From Methanococcoides methylutens (GTDB lineage Archaea > Halobacteriota > Methanosarcinia > Methanosarcinales > Methanosarcinaceae), in NCBI RefSeq assembly GCF_000765475.1, contig NZ_JRHO01000009.1, positions 248,001 through 312,000 of the forward strand: a stretch of 64,000 nt of DNA. The letters are read 5' to 3'. Under the pieces are notes generated by a model. The model worked only from the letters and a program-made list of their open reading frames with translations. It made no database searches and was not told the origin of the DNA. Positions 48,835 to 56,700 of this stretch are shown piece by piece; within the stretch, counting starts at the first letter, position 1; each line of letters begins with the position of its first letter. The position numbers and the translations under genes were made by a program.

Positions 48835-49203
48835 TCATAATCCGTCTACAAATATGCCTATTCTGTCAATAGCTTCCTTAATATCTTCCCTTGATGCTGC
48901 ATAGGCACAGCGAAGGAATCCTGCTCCGGTATCGCCGAAGATATCTCCTGGAATTGTTACAACGTTCTGCTCTTGAAGCAGCCTTTCTGCAAATTCGTCA
49001 GATGTCAGCCCTGTGCTCTTGATGGATGGGAATGCATAGAATGCTCCTTTTGGGTTGAAGCAATCCAGTCCTATATCGTTCAATCCTCCAACGATGAGCT
49101 TCCTGCGCCTGTCGTACTCCCGGACCATTTTGCTAACTTCTTCCTCTCCGTTGCGAAGTGCTTCGATAGCACCAACCTGTGCTGTGATAAGGAATTTAAT
49201 GCT
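48835..49203 (-). pseudogene. Aminotransferase class I, C-terminal remnant cut by the integrated element
   Basis: The minus-strand frame is open from a TAA at 49204 to the TGA at 48835. The product ends like alanine/aspartate aminotransferases: ITAQVGAIEALRNGEEEVSKM, YDRRRKLIVGGLNDIG, NPKGAFYAFPSIK, FAERLLQEQNVVTIPGDIFGD and FLRCAYA with the conserved substrate-binding Arg. About three quarters of the usual 380-400 residues, including the PLP lysine, are missing. Homology stops at about 49190, where the sequence becomes AT-rich, and the integrase gene follows. The missing 5' part should lie at the other end of the element, outside the window. Confidence 0.85.
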
Positions 49204-49241
49204 TTATTTTGTCTATTAAAGGTAGTTAATGCTTTATTTTG
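49196..49241. repeat. Two 16-base direct repeats at the left element boundary (attL candidate)
   Basis: TTAATGCTTTATTTTG occurs at 49196-49211 and again at 49226-49241, 30 bases apart. They sit exactly between the cut aminotransferase gene and the integrase gene, where core and arm sites of a tyrosine recombinase are expected. They could be integrase arm-binding sites or the core plus a target duplicate; the other end of the element is needed to tell. Confidence 0.6.
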
Positions 49242-49278
49242 GGTTTTAATCGCCTTACAATATCTATGAGGTGAAATT

Positions 49279-50127
49279 ATGCCTTCAAATCCAATGAGAA
49301 ATCTAAGTGAGTATGTGAAGTATGATGATTATTTGAAAATGGAGAAAGCTGCCAAGGATTTTGAGAATAATGGGAGATTGAAGAAAGTGATGAGAGGTTC
49401 TTATCAGTTGTTAATTAGACTTTTATTCTTTACTGGGGCGAGAATATCTGAAATTGTTGGAACACCAGGTGGACTTGTCACAAAGTGCATGTATCCACCA
49501 TTTGACCAGAAAAAACGTATGTGTCCTAAATGGGGTAAGGTTGGGGATGATAGTGCTTGTATTGATAGCGAATGCAAATATTTCCGAACTCATGTCTTAA
49601 AGGCACATCATGGAATCCGTGTGAAAGATGTTCTGTTCGAAGACCGTTTGATTGCAATTTATGGAAAGAATGTAAAATCCAAAGAACTGAAGCCAAGAAC
49701 AGTAGTTATTGATGAAGAAACATTGAATTTGATAAAGGTGCACATTGAAAAATATTCCTTAAAATCGAATGATAAAATCATTAACACAAATACTGAAGGC
49801 ACTAAAGCTTTCATATCAAGGATTGGAAAAAAGATAGGTTTACCTTGGATTTCTGCTCACAAGTTCAGACATGGGCATGCAATTTTTTGCATCCAGAACG
49901 GTATGGACATAAGAACTTTGCAGCAACAACTTGGACATTCAAATTTAGGTACTACAGCAATATATCTACAGTTTGCTATTGACGATAGAAAGAAGGTTTA
50001 CGATAAAGTTTTCAATCCAAAACCAAATCGGGTAAAGGTTCAATGTCCCAGTTGTGGATTCACTTTCAAATTAAAGAAAAACAGAGATATCGAATTTGAG
50101 GACAAGCTGAGAACAATTTTTGATTGA
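49279..50127 (+). CDS. Tyrosine recombinase (integrase) of the integrated element
   Basis: A 282-residue tyrosine recombinase. The catalytic set is visible: Arg in FTGARISEIVG near residue 52, HKFRHGHAI (His-x-x-Arg) near 195, the GHSN histidine and the nucleophile Tyr in TTAIYLQFA near 235. A cysteine-containing insert (CMYPPFDQKKRMCPKW, CIDSECKYF) follows the first Arg, and the C-terminus has CPSCGFTFKLK, suggesting zinc binding. It is the boundary gene of the element; GAGGTGA precedes the ATG. It probably catalyses integration and excision at the adjacent repeats. Confidence 0.92.
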   Translation: MPSNPMRNLSEYVKYDDYLKMEKAAKDFENNGRLKKVMRGSYQLLIRLLFFTGARISEIVGTPGGLVTKCMYPPFDQKKRMCPKWGKVGDDSACIDSECKYFRTHVLKAHHGIRVKDVLFEDRLIAIYGKNVKSKELKPRTVVIDEETLNLIKVHIEKYSLKSNDKIINTNTEGTKAFISRIGKKIGLPWISAHKFRHGHAIFCIQNGMDIRTLQQQLGHSNLGTTAIYLQFAIDDRKKVYDKVFNPKPNRVKVQCPSCGFTFKLKKNRDIEFEDKLRTIFD

Positions 50128-50249
50128 TATTGTATGATGTTGATGTCATAAAAGAAGAATCGGCTGACAACACACTCAATCTTATATATTAGCATTTTAA
50201 TTTTGTATTCACAGTATTCAGCGCAAGCCTGTTTACAGGGAGAATCAGT

Positions 50250-50390
50250 ATGACCAAAGAAACTACAAGAATTAGTCTGACAATCAGAACCGATGTGCTC
50301 AAAAACATCGATGAAAGCAGAGGACTCATTTCAAGGAGTAGGTATATTACTGAATTCCTGAATGCAGGTTTTGAATACGAAATATTATAA
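50250..50390 (+). CDS. 46-residue ribbon-helix-helix protein
   Basis: A short gene with GGGAGA seven bases before the ATG and a TAA stop. The product MTKETTRISLTIRTDVLKN continues with DESRGLISRSRYITEFLNAGFEYEIL, a compact ribbon-helix-helix (CopG/MetJ-type) fold: a beta-strand, a helix, a turn and a second helix. Such proteins in archaeal plasmids and viruses control copy number or other element genes. It sits directly after the integrase and probably is the first regulatory gene of the element. Confidence 0.75.
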   Translation: MTKETTRISLTIRTDVLKNIDESRGLISRSRYITEFLNAGFEYEIL

Positions 50391-50504
50391 AACAGCGTTA
50401 CAAATAGCCGAAGGCATGTTCTTACACACGCCATCGACTTATATATTGGAAATTGAGCTTATCTCTGCAAAATTTCCCCATTCAGCAAATGGGATTTATG
50501 ATGA

Positions 50505-50663
50505 GACCTTATTAAAGCGTTTCCATATAATGTCCGGCTTTTTTGTGATGCTACAGGTGTAGTATATGATATCGAAAAATTTCGAAAAGAATTTAGTAAA
50601 GAACTTGAACCTTCTCTCAATATGGAGAAGAAGTCCGGTACATCAGAAGTGTGTCCTTGCTGA
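50505..50663 (+). pseudogene. Gene remnant lacking a start codon
   Basis: The frame that follows two in-line TGA codons at 50499-50504 encodes about 52 residues with a natural composition (DATGVVYDIEKFRKEFSKEL) and ends at TGA 50661-50663 after CPC. No ATG, GTG or TTG lies in the first 30 codons. It might be the tail of a gene shifted by an indel near 50500, or a gene starting at an unusual codon. I do not recognise it. Confidence 0.3.
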
Positions 50664-50695
50664 AGCTGCAATAGGAGACATAGCCTGAAATGAAA

Positions 50696-50735
50696 AGGAT
50701 GGCGAGAATCCCTTAAATCCTCACCAATAACATTC
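50696..50735. repeat. AGGATGGC motif, copy A
   Basis: AGGATGGCGAGA followed by CCTTAAATCCTCA and then ACATTC; AGGAT can pair with ATCCT. A longer version lies at 53796-53845 (AGGATGGCAAGA, CCTTGAAATCCTCA, ACATTC). The two may be diverged copies of a small structured RNA or regulatory element. Similarity is partial. Confidence 0.35.
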
Positions 50736-50861
50736 ATCTATACATTGTAGATGGAATATTGTTCGTAACCATTCGAACATAGTTCCTACTGTATATATTT
50801 CTGTTGGTTATGGTTTTTGGGAATTGCTTTCCGTTTCAGAATTTAATAAGGAGTAATTCCA

Positions 50862-50987
50862 ATGAATACTCATTATGAAAAATTTGGTATTGAGAATAAC
50901 CATTTCATGAATGTATTTTTCCACAAGATAGCACACAGTATTACATTTCCTTGTGCCATTTCAGTTGTAGCCCGTAGAACACCATAG
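50862..50987 (+). CDS. 41-residue protein ending in UAG; read-through would reach the helicase start
   Basis: A small gene with GGAGT eight bases before the ATG. The product is MNTHYEKFGIENNHFMNV continuing to VARRTP and the frame meets TAG at 50985-50987. If the amber codon is decoded as pyrrolysine, the frame continues 13 more codons (LTMHLGKGMEMIS) and stops at TGA 51027-51029, which overlaps the ATG of the helicase gene as ATGA. The exact coupling is notable. I do not recognise the family; it may be short and non-functional. Confidence 0.5.
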   Translation: MNTHYEKFGIENNHFMNVFFHKIAHSITFPCAISVVARRTP

Positions 50988-51025
50988 TTGACCATGCACC
51001 TTGGTAAAGGAATGGAGATGATTTC

Positions 51026-52903
51026 ATGATTTCAGAAACAGTTGATAAAAATTTTGTAGTACTGACACATGATGAAAATCCAACCTGTATAAATCATCTT
51101 TACGGTTGTCAACCTGGGACTGGGAAAACTGAAATGGTTGTAGATGAAATTGCATCAAACCCTGATAAAAAATATCTCTACCTTGGAGATAATCATCAAT
51201 TGATACAGGAAACATATAACCGCATCAATGAAAAAAACCCTGAAGTTGAATCTGATATCCTCGAAGGATTCAAAAGAAGTTGTGAAATTCTTCAAGATGA
51301 ACAGCATCCTGAATATAAGAGAGTTTTAAAATTGTATGATAATGAAGTCCCACCTGCAAATATTTGTATACGTGTGGATTGTTTTAATGAAGAATGCAAA
51401 TACAGGCGGCAATGGCAAGATATAAGAGGTGAAAACGGTGAAATCTGCAAAACGGTCTTAGCACCTATAAATTACACGAGAATTTTTAATTTCAATGATT
51501 TTGAAAAAGTGTTCATTGATGAAGGCATTAATTCAAATGGAAGACCCCGTTTTTCATATAAAAAAACAGAAGTTTTTGATGTATTGGACAGAAAATTAAA
51601 AAAACAAATTTCTGAAACAGTTTTTGGAAGGACTGTAAAAAACATAATATGTGAAGATGGTGAACAATTATTACATGATGCCGAAGAACTTGATGAAGCA
51701 ATCTTCAATTACAATAAAATGATGTGTGAATTGAATAAAAGCAAAAGTGACAGACAATTCATCAATTCACTAATCAAAATTAAATTTAGCCAAATTGGAA
51801 TGTTTTTTGCATTTAAGAAAGCCAAACTTGAAGAAAAGTATGAAGAAGAAATGTATTTAAAGCAAATGTTGGAAGGAAGCAAGCAAAATCATGAAAAAAG
51901 GAAAACACGACTGATTGATAATTGCACTAATGAAATGGCGTGTAATAATCGATTGGTTGAAGGTTCAAAATATGAACTTGAATTTGGATTAATTACAGTA
52001 GAAATGTTTGAAGAGCGCAAAAAGGAAGGAGAAATAAGAAATATTGCGCTTGAAACAAAGTTGAAAAATGATTTAGAAATAGTCAATAAACTTTCAGAAA
52101 AAGTCGATAAATCTATTAAAAATAGTAATAAAAAATTAGAAAATTTGGATATATCTTCACTTTCAATGTCATGGCATGAACTGATTATGTTCAAACAAAT
52201 GGGGTTTGACGGTGAAATCATATTCACTGATACAAAATTGCAATTCACCTGTGAATCATTCATCAAAGAAATTGAAAAATTCCAGAAAATGTTCCCACGA
52301 TATAAACACAAAACAATCTATCATTACACAGATGAGACAAACAAAAATAGTCTTATCATAATGAAAGAAAAGAAGAATGGGTATTACAAATCTTATATTA
52401 ATAAAGATGTGAAAAAAGCAATACAAAAAATAAATAAAATCAAATATAACAACAAACAACGTCATCCAGATAAAAAAATCTGTATATTAACCTACAAGCA
52501 CTTAATTACAGATGATGAACATGCAGACCCTAACAAAATGTACAAGTATCTTGGTCTCGATGCATTTTGGTGGCATGGTAGTGGTGGAGTTAACAAATTT
52601 GCACATTATGACATATTGATTGTACTTGGAACCCCAATGCCGCCTGAAGGATGGTATGAAGAACAATGGGAAGCTTTGTATGGTGATGAACCAATGCCTG
52701 AACTTGTTTTCGATGATAGTGGAACAAGTATGCTTCCAATTGATGAAAAATTGCGTGAAATGTTTGAATCACATTGGTTTGGAGCTATTTACAATTCAGT
52801 TCACAGGGTAAGACCATTGCAATATGACACACAAATTTATTGGTTTGGTAAGAACTTACCTAAACAGCTTGAAAGGGAGCTTTCAATTAAAATGGAATTT
52901 TGA
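51026..52903 (+). CDS. Superfamily 2 helicase-like P-loop protein of the element
   Basis: A 625-residue protein. Walker A GCQPGTGKT at 27-35, an Ia-like YLYLGDNHQLIQETY, Walker B KVFIDEG with DE at 165-166, and near the C-terminus LTYKH, YDILIVLGTPMPP and the motif VI-like VHRVRP with two arginines. Between Walker A and B are cysteines at about 86, 114, 119, 124 and 141 (CIRVDCFNEECKYRRQW), a place where XPD/DinG helicases hold an iron-sulfur cluster. A long coiled-coil region (about 230-370) follows. GGAGATG precedes the ATG. As the only helicase here it is a candidate replication protein, an inference. Confidence 0.7.
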   Translation: MISETVDKNFVVLTHDENPTCINHLYGCQPGTGKTEMVVDEIASNPDKKYLYLGDNHQLIQETYNRINEKNPEVESDILEGFKRSCEILQDEQHPEYKRVLKLYDNEVPPANICIRVDCFNEECKYRRQWQDIRGENGEICKTVLAPINYTRIFNFNDFEKVFIDEGINSNGRPRFSYKKTEVFDVLDRKLKKQISETVFGRTVKNIICEDGEQLLHDAEELDEAIFNYNKMMCELNKSKSDRQFINSLIKIKFSQIGMFFAFKKAKLEEKYEEEMYLKQMLEGSKQNHEKRKTRLIDNCTNEMACNNRLVEGSKYELEFGLITVEMFEERKKEGEIRNIALETKLKNDLEIVNKLSEKVDKSIKNSNKKLENLDISSLSMSWHELIMFKQMGFDGEIIFTDTKLQFTCESFIKEIEKFQKMFPRYKHKTIYHYTDETNKNSLIIMKEKKNGYYKSYINKDVKKAIQKINKIKYNNKQRHPDKKICILTYKHLITDDEHADPNKMYKYLGLDAFWWHGSGGVNKFAHYDILIVLGTPMPPEGWYEEQWEALYGDEPMPELVFDDSGTSMLPIDEKLREMFESHWFGAIYNSVHRVRPLQYDTQIYWFGKNLPKQLERELSIKMEF

Positions 52904-53030
52904 CACTTTTCTTTTTTTTGTAACAAAGGAATTATGAATGGTTCCTTTGTTCGGTAAACATGGTGTTAGATTTCCACTATCATTTATTTTTAGTTGAATT
53001 ATCAAGTTGATATCATAATTTTACTTATCT

Positions 53031-53092
53031 TCGCTATCAGTGGACGCATAAATAAAAAATTGCACATTTTTGAAATTGCAATCGCTATCAGT
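53031..53092. repeat. Direct repeats TCGCTATCAGT (iteron-like)
   Basis: Two exact 11-base copies at 53031-53041 and 53082-53092, 51 bases apart. The octamer CGCTATCA or its complement core AGCGATAG also occurs at 53815-53824. They lie just left of the long hairpin. Iterons at such spacing are typical of binding sites for initiator proteins, but only two exact copies are seen. Confidence 0.5.
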
Positions 53093-53163
53093 CAGAGTAT
53101 CGATGCAAATTTTCTTTTATTTTTCGTCATTTTTTTTAATTTTTTTAATTTTTCCACTATCGG

Positions 53164-53248
53164 GTACAACTGTGTAAAGGTGAGTAAAAGATACATAGGG
53201 TACAAAGGTATATTTTACTCACCTTTAGACAGTTTTACACAGTTGTAC
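53164..53248. repeat. Long imperfect hairpin next to the helicase gene
   Basis: The left arm GTACAACTGTGTAAA plus GGTGAGTAAAA (53164-53189) pairs with TTTTACTCACC (53213-53223) and TTTACACAGTTGTAC (53234-53248): 26 paired bases with a ten-base bulge on the right arm and a 23-base loop. Complementarity of 15 plus 11 perfect bases is far beyond chance in a short stretch. It could be a replication structure, a transcription terminator or a small RNA. Confidence 0.85.
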
Positions 53249-53250
53249 TA

Positions 53251-53322
53251 GATGCGTTTTTTTTGAAGGAAATATAGCGATTTTGGACAAAAAAATGAAA
53301 TGGCAAAATTAAAAAACGCATC
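53251..53322. repeat. 12-base inverted repeat flanking an AT-rich segment
   Basis: GATGCGTTTTTT at 53251-53262 pairs exactly with AAAAAACGCATC at 53311-53322, spaced by 48 bases. It starts three bases after the long hairpin, so the two together form a compact palindromic block, as expected for an origin or a recombination site. Confidence 0.75.
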
Positions 53323-53795
53323 GGGTAAAGGTGCTATTTTCACATATAATATATTATATTTTGGAATAGCTGGTGTTCATATTAGGTTGGATTTCTAAAC
53401 AATATTAAAAAAGTCTGTATGTAAATAGAAGCCACATAACAGCTTTCATAGCATGAAACATACCATACACCCTATTGCTCATAAAAGTTTAATTTCAATT
53501 GAATATGAGCTTTTGAAAGCCATTCCTTATCAGCGACTGAGCCTTGGATACAACACCATTTTCACATATTACAAACAAGAGTGAAATTGACAATTTCTTT
53601 ATAGTAAATATGTGTGAATTTGTCAAATGCGGCGTTAAATGTGGGAAATGAGTGCCATTTTCTATTAGATTTGGTAAAATCTTCCTTCATGTAACAATAA
53701 CAATCAATCTTATATATTCAAAAACTATGCTATTTCTGTTGAGATATCCTGACTGGGAATGAATATTTCCATATCATGGGATATTTCCCTTCTGT

Positions 53796-53845
53796 AGGAT
53801 GGCAAGAGCAACTAATAGCGATAGCCTTGAAATCCTCAGACATTC
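53796..53845. repeat. AGGATGGC motif, copy B
   Basis: The longer version of the motif at 50696. It has an insertion between the GGCAAGA and CCTTGAAATCC blocks and lies about 65 bases upstream of the 156-residue protein gene at 53912. Preceded by a GGGAA/TTCCC stem (53756-53790). Confidence 0.35.
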
Positions 53846-53911
53846 GTACTTCTTGCATGAAGTTGTTAAAATTAAAAATTAAAGAATTGAAAATTTGGAA
53901 AATTGATTATA

Positions 53912-54382
53912 ATGACGATAAATTATGATGAAGCTTTACACAAGCATTGGGATGAAAAAAACAAAATGATAGTTGAACAGATACAATTGCACAAAGCTAA
54001 AATGGATGCGCTAAGATATGACTTGGTAAAGGGTGTTTATAACTACCATTATTACGACAAGATAACTCATGATACTTTCTGGGAGGATTTTCATGAACAA
54101 TCTCTGTTACCACCCCATCTTTTCATAATGGAAAAGCTGGAGAAAATATTCCCCAAACCATATACTATCGATGAATGCGATGATATATTTGAAGGTCAGC
54201 TGACCATATCGGATATAAAGGACTTGTTGCGTGCAGTAGATTTGAGGGAGATGCTTGCGGGAAAAATTAGCGATATGGTGAATCCACCCATACCTTTACA
54301 GGATTTTATCGATGATTCTACGTATTCATACTATCTACGCAGGAAAACTCATTTTAGCGAATATAGAAAAGAGATGGCATGA
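53912..54382 (+). CDS. Element protein of unknown function, 156 residues
   Basis: A protein I do not recognise. It is rich in aromatic and charged residues in its first half (HKHWDEKNKMIVEQIQLHK, NYHYYDKITHDTFWEDFHEQ) and shows a conserved-looking PPHLFIMEKLEKIFPKPYTIDECDDIF. It has no signal peptide or membrane segment. ATG 53912 is chosen; a TTG three codons earlier is in frame. It follows the origin-like region and precedes a convergent AbrB-type gene. Confidence 0.6.
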   Translation: MTINYDEALHKHWDEKNKMIVEQIQLHKAKMDALRYDLVKGVYNYHYYDKITHDTFWEDFHEQSLLPPHLFIMEKLEKIFPKPYTIDECDDIFEGQLTISDIKDLLRAVDLREMLAGKISDMVNPPIPLQDFIDDSTYSYYLRRKTHFSEYRKEMA

Positions 54383-54476
54383 AATGTGATATGACATATT
54401 CATCCTGAACAGATGAGTCTATGGATGCAGGAAGGTTAAGGTTGTACTATCATCACCTTCCTTTCAACTTCATCTT

Positions 54477-54638
54477 TCAATCCTTGACCTCTTCCAGGTA
54501 TATAGTCCCCATGTTTTCTTTAAATTCCAGCTTCGTTCCCTTTTTCCATCCCTTCAAGGACATTATCATTGACGGAATCGTAATCGTATTCCTTCCTGTT
54601 GCCTTATCTTCCTGAATAGTATAACTCTTCTTTTTCAT
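54477..54638 (-). CDS. AbrB/SpoVT-type DNA-binding protein (antitoxin-like), 53 residues
   Basis: A small gene with GAGTGAT upstream of the ATG. The product MKKKSYTIQEDKATGRNT continues ITIPSMIMSLKGWKKGTKLEF and ends YLEEVKD, a classic swapped-hairpin AbrB fold with the GRNTITIP strand, the GWKKGTKL turn and the final strand. Such proteins are transcription regulators or antitoxins. No toxin gene is beside it, so it may act alone or pair with a distant partner. Direct repeats TTATAGTACT lie just upstream at 54667-54676 and 54691-54700. Confidence 0.8.
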   Translation of the reverse strand: MKKKSYTIQEDKATGRNTITIPSMIMSLKGWKKGTKLEFKENMGTIYLEEVKD

Positions 54639-54983
54639 AAAATCACTCACATTAACATAGTTCTAATTATAGTACTATATTTAGGGTTATTTATAGTACT
54701 GCCCTTTATATGCTAAAGCCACAAAAACAACTGTCAAAATAAAAGTCTTTTTTAAACAGTAAAATGGTAGAATTCTTTGAACTACACAGAAATCTTTGAT
54801 TTTTTATAATGTATGTTTGACCTTAATTATGGAAATGGCAGTTTGTTCGCACCATTTCTATTTTATTATTATAGATAATAAAACGGTGCTATGTTCCTTT
54901 TTTACAAAATGTTGCCAAACACCAGAAAATATATTATTACTATTAATAATATTTATATGCAGTTACTATTATAGTGGTAACTG
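54639..54983. other. Intergenic region with divergent promoters and operator-like repeats
   Basis: It holds the promoter of the AbrB-like gene (ATATAGTACTATAATTAG region, 54663-54681) with the decamer TTATAGTACT twice, at 54667-54676 and 54691-54700, a likely operator. On the right, TTTATATG (about 54950-54957) lies 27 bases before the ATG of the winged-helix gene and AGTTAC at 54961-54966 pairs with GTAACT at 54977-54982, an operator-like palindrome against the start. Confidence 0.55.
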
Positions 54984-56321
54984 ATGGTTCAAAATGAAAT
55001 TATTGAGGATTTTGCGTTGGCTATGAAAGACCATATAGTTGACAATTGCGAACTTGTTGAACCTGTGGTAACTAAAACAGGTAAAAAGCAGTCAGAGCAA
55101 ACGATAAAACGTCGATTTGATTGTTCCTTGAAATATGCAATTCTTAATACCGTGCTTGAAAATAATGGTTTAAAACTTCCAGAGTTATATAAACGCTCAA
55201 AATGGGATAATTATCCTTCCTTCAAAAAAGGTCTTAGTAATCTTTGTACGAAAGGCTACATTGATAAAAGCGGAACTCGAATGAATTACCGTTATTACAT
55301 AACGGAAACTGGGAAATTTCATGCTGAAAAGCCTACATTTGAATTAGATACTTATTTTGCTAAGTTGAAAAGTCGTGTTGATAAAATAACATTTGATTCC
55401 CTTAAACGCATTGTTCAGGATATGGATGATGATGCAATGGTTCGGTTTGCACAATCCGTTGTTGGTGGCATTGACATTGAATCCTATCTTGGTGAAGCTA
55501 TGCGGGATGAATATAATAACATTAAATCTCAAAATGCTTCATTGCAGAGTAGCAATTCTTCGTTGCAAAGTACTGTTTCTTCATTGCGGAATGAAGTTGG
55601 TGGGATTAAATCGAATGTTTTTGATTTGGATAAACATGTGGCTGATGGTCGTTCCATAACTTGTCATGAGGCTGATGAGAATGAGCTGTATGGAAAGAAA
55701 TATGATAATATGGATGATTATGTCAGTGACATTGAAAACTCCTTAGAATCAGCTTATATGAAGATTTCTGAATTAAAAGATGGCATTATTTCTGATGAAG
55801 AAAAGCAGGATATTATTGATGAAAAAAAACGGAAACTTGTTATTGTTCCTGGTAGTAATAAAAAACCTGCTGGAGGAAACAAGGCAAAATCTGTTGGGAA
55901 ATCTAAGATTCCTACAGACGAATCCCTTAATAGAACGCTTTTGATTAAAGATAATTTGGGTGAACGGTGCAGTTATTTGTGTTATAAGAAATTAAAATAT
56001 TATTTTCCATATACTACTGAAAAACAAACAATTGTTGATAGATTAACACTAAATAAGGGCGATATTGCCGTTATGGCGGTGTCATCTGCTACTGCCGTCA
56101 ATAAGCATTTGAAGGCTCTTAAACGCCTTACTAAATCTCAAATAGATAATGGATATGAAAGTTATATTTTGTTAGATGGTCGAGAACGTGAATATGTAAT
56201 AAGATTTAATGTTCATGGTAATGATTTTGAAACTATAACATTGCAATCTCAAAAGGAATATGCTGATAATATTGAACATTTGATAGAAACGGGGAGAATA
56301 CAACCGGATGCATGGCGTTAA
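54984..56321 (+). CDS. Winged-helix, coiled-coil protein of the element
   Basis: A 445-residue protein. An N-terminal winged-helix-like domain (about 45-120: KYAILNTVLENNGLKLPELYKRSKWDNYPSFKKGLSNLCTKGYI, in parts) is followed by a Ser/Gln-rich coiled coil (about 170-210: QNASLQSSNSSLQSTVSSLRNEV), a low-complexity lysine- and glycine-rich linker near 290-315 and an unrecognised C-terminal domain. Such proteins in archaeal elements may act in regulation or partition. A TATA element 27 bases upstream and the lack of a Shine-Dalgarno suggest a leaderless mRNA. Confidence 0.6.
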   Translation: MVQNEIIEDFALAMKDHIVDNCELVEPVVTKTGKKQSEQTIKRRFDCSLKYAILNTVLENNGLKLPELYKRSKWDNYPSFKKGLSNLCTKGYIDKSGTRMNYRYYITETGKFHAEKPTFELDTYFAKLKSRVDKITFDSLKRIVQDMDDDAMVRFAQSVVGGIDIESYLGEAMRDEYNNIKSQNASLQSSNSSLQSTVSSLRNEVGGIKSNVFDLDKHVADGRSITCHEADENELYGKKYDNMDDYVSDIENSLESAYMKISELKDGIISDEEKQDIIDEKKRKLVIVPGSNKKPAGGNKAKSVGKSKIPTDESLNRTLLIKDNLGERCSYLCYKKLKYYFPYTTEKQTIVDRLTLNKGDIAVMAVSSATAVNKHLKALKRLTKSQIDNGYESYILLDGREREYVIRFNVHGNDFETITLQSQKEYADNIEHLIETGRIQPDAWR

Positions 56322-56700
56322 AAACAGTGATGATACTCCATTGGCTATGTATGTGGCAATGTTGGGATGGGAACTATTGAGATTTATTAATATGTATGAA
56401 CATATTTAAAATCGAGAAGTGCCAAAATCCCATTCTTTGCACAAATATCAATATCTCACCTACTTCAAATAATTTTTATATTTTATTTAAAATTAATAGG
56501 AATGTATTACTTGCAATAGAGATATAAATAACGCATCAACACAATCCACATTACTTTGAAGTTTTTAAAAAAAAATATATAGTATTGATTAATATGTACA
56601 AGCTGTATTATACATGTGTGGGATTTCTGCATCATTGAGTAGGCACCTTAAAATTGCTTATGCAATGAAAGAGAAACAGTAAATGTAATTGAGTGATTTA
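56322..56700. other. Intergenic region of 379 bases
   Basis: AT-rich, no supported gene. GTGCCAAAATCCCA at about 56419-56432 and GTGTGGGATTTCTGCA at about 56616-56631 resemble the core GTGGGATTTTGCAC of the 53-base repeated promoter element found at 58120 and 63073, and may be diverged copies. Promoter signals for the lipoprotein gene should lie near 56660. Confidence 0.35.

Larger units (their letters stand above)
50391..50861. other. Gene-poor stretch with possible gene remnant
   Basis: 471 bases without a clear intact gene. A frame at 50505-50663 encodes a protein-like stretch (FPYNVRLFCDATGVVYDIEKF, then KEFSKELEPSLNMEKKSG and a CPC end) but has stop codons directly upstream and no start codon, so it may be a decayed or frameshifted gene. 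A competing small frame with ATG at 50566 gives a 40-residue product. The 3' part carries the AGGATGGC motif described as a separate repeat. Confidence 0.35.
52904..53911. other. Non-coding region of about 1 kb with palindromes, candidate origin
   Basis: No gene is supported here. It holds two 11-base repeats TCGCTATCAGT (53031-53041 and 53082-53092), a long imperfect hairpin (53164-53248), a 12-base inverted repeat (53251-53262 with 53311-53322), and AT-rich runs such as TAATATATTATATTTT around 53346-53361. The location next to the helicase gene suggests a replication origin or transcription control region. The right half holds smaller inverted repeats, GCTCATA/TATGAGC near 53480-53515, and the AGGATGGC repeat copy B. 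Confidence 0.5.

Noticed and set aside
50362-50688. Plus-strand frame with TAG at 50560 that could be read through to 108 residues
   Set aside because: No start supported, overlaps the ribbon-helix-helix gene, no homology recalled; a different frame in the same region looks more protein-like.
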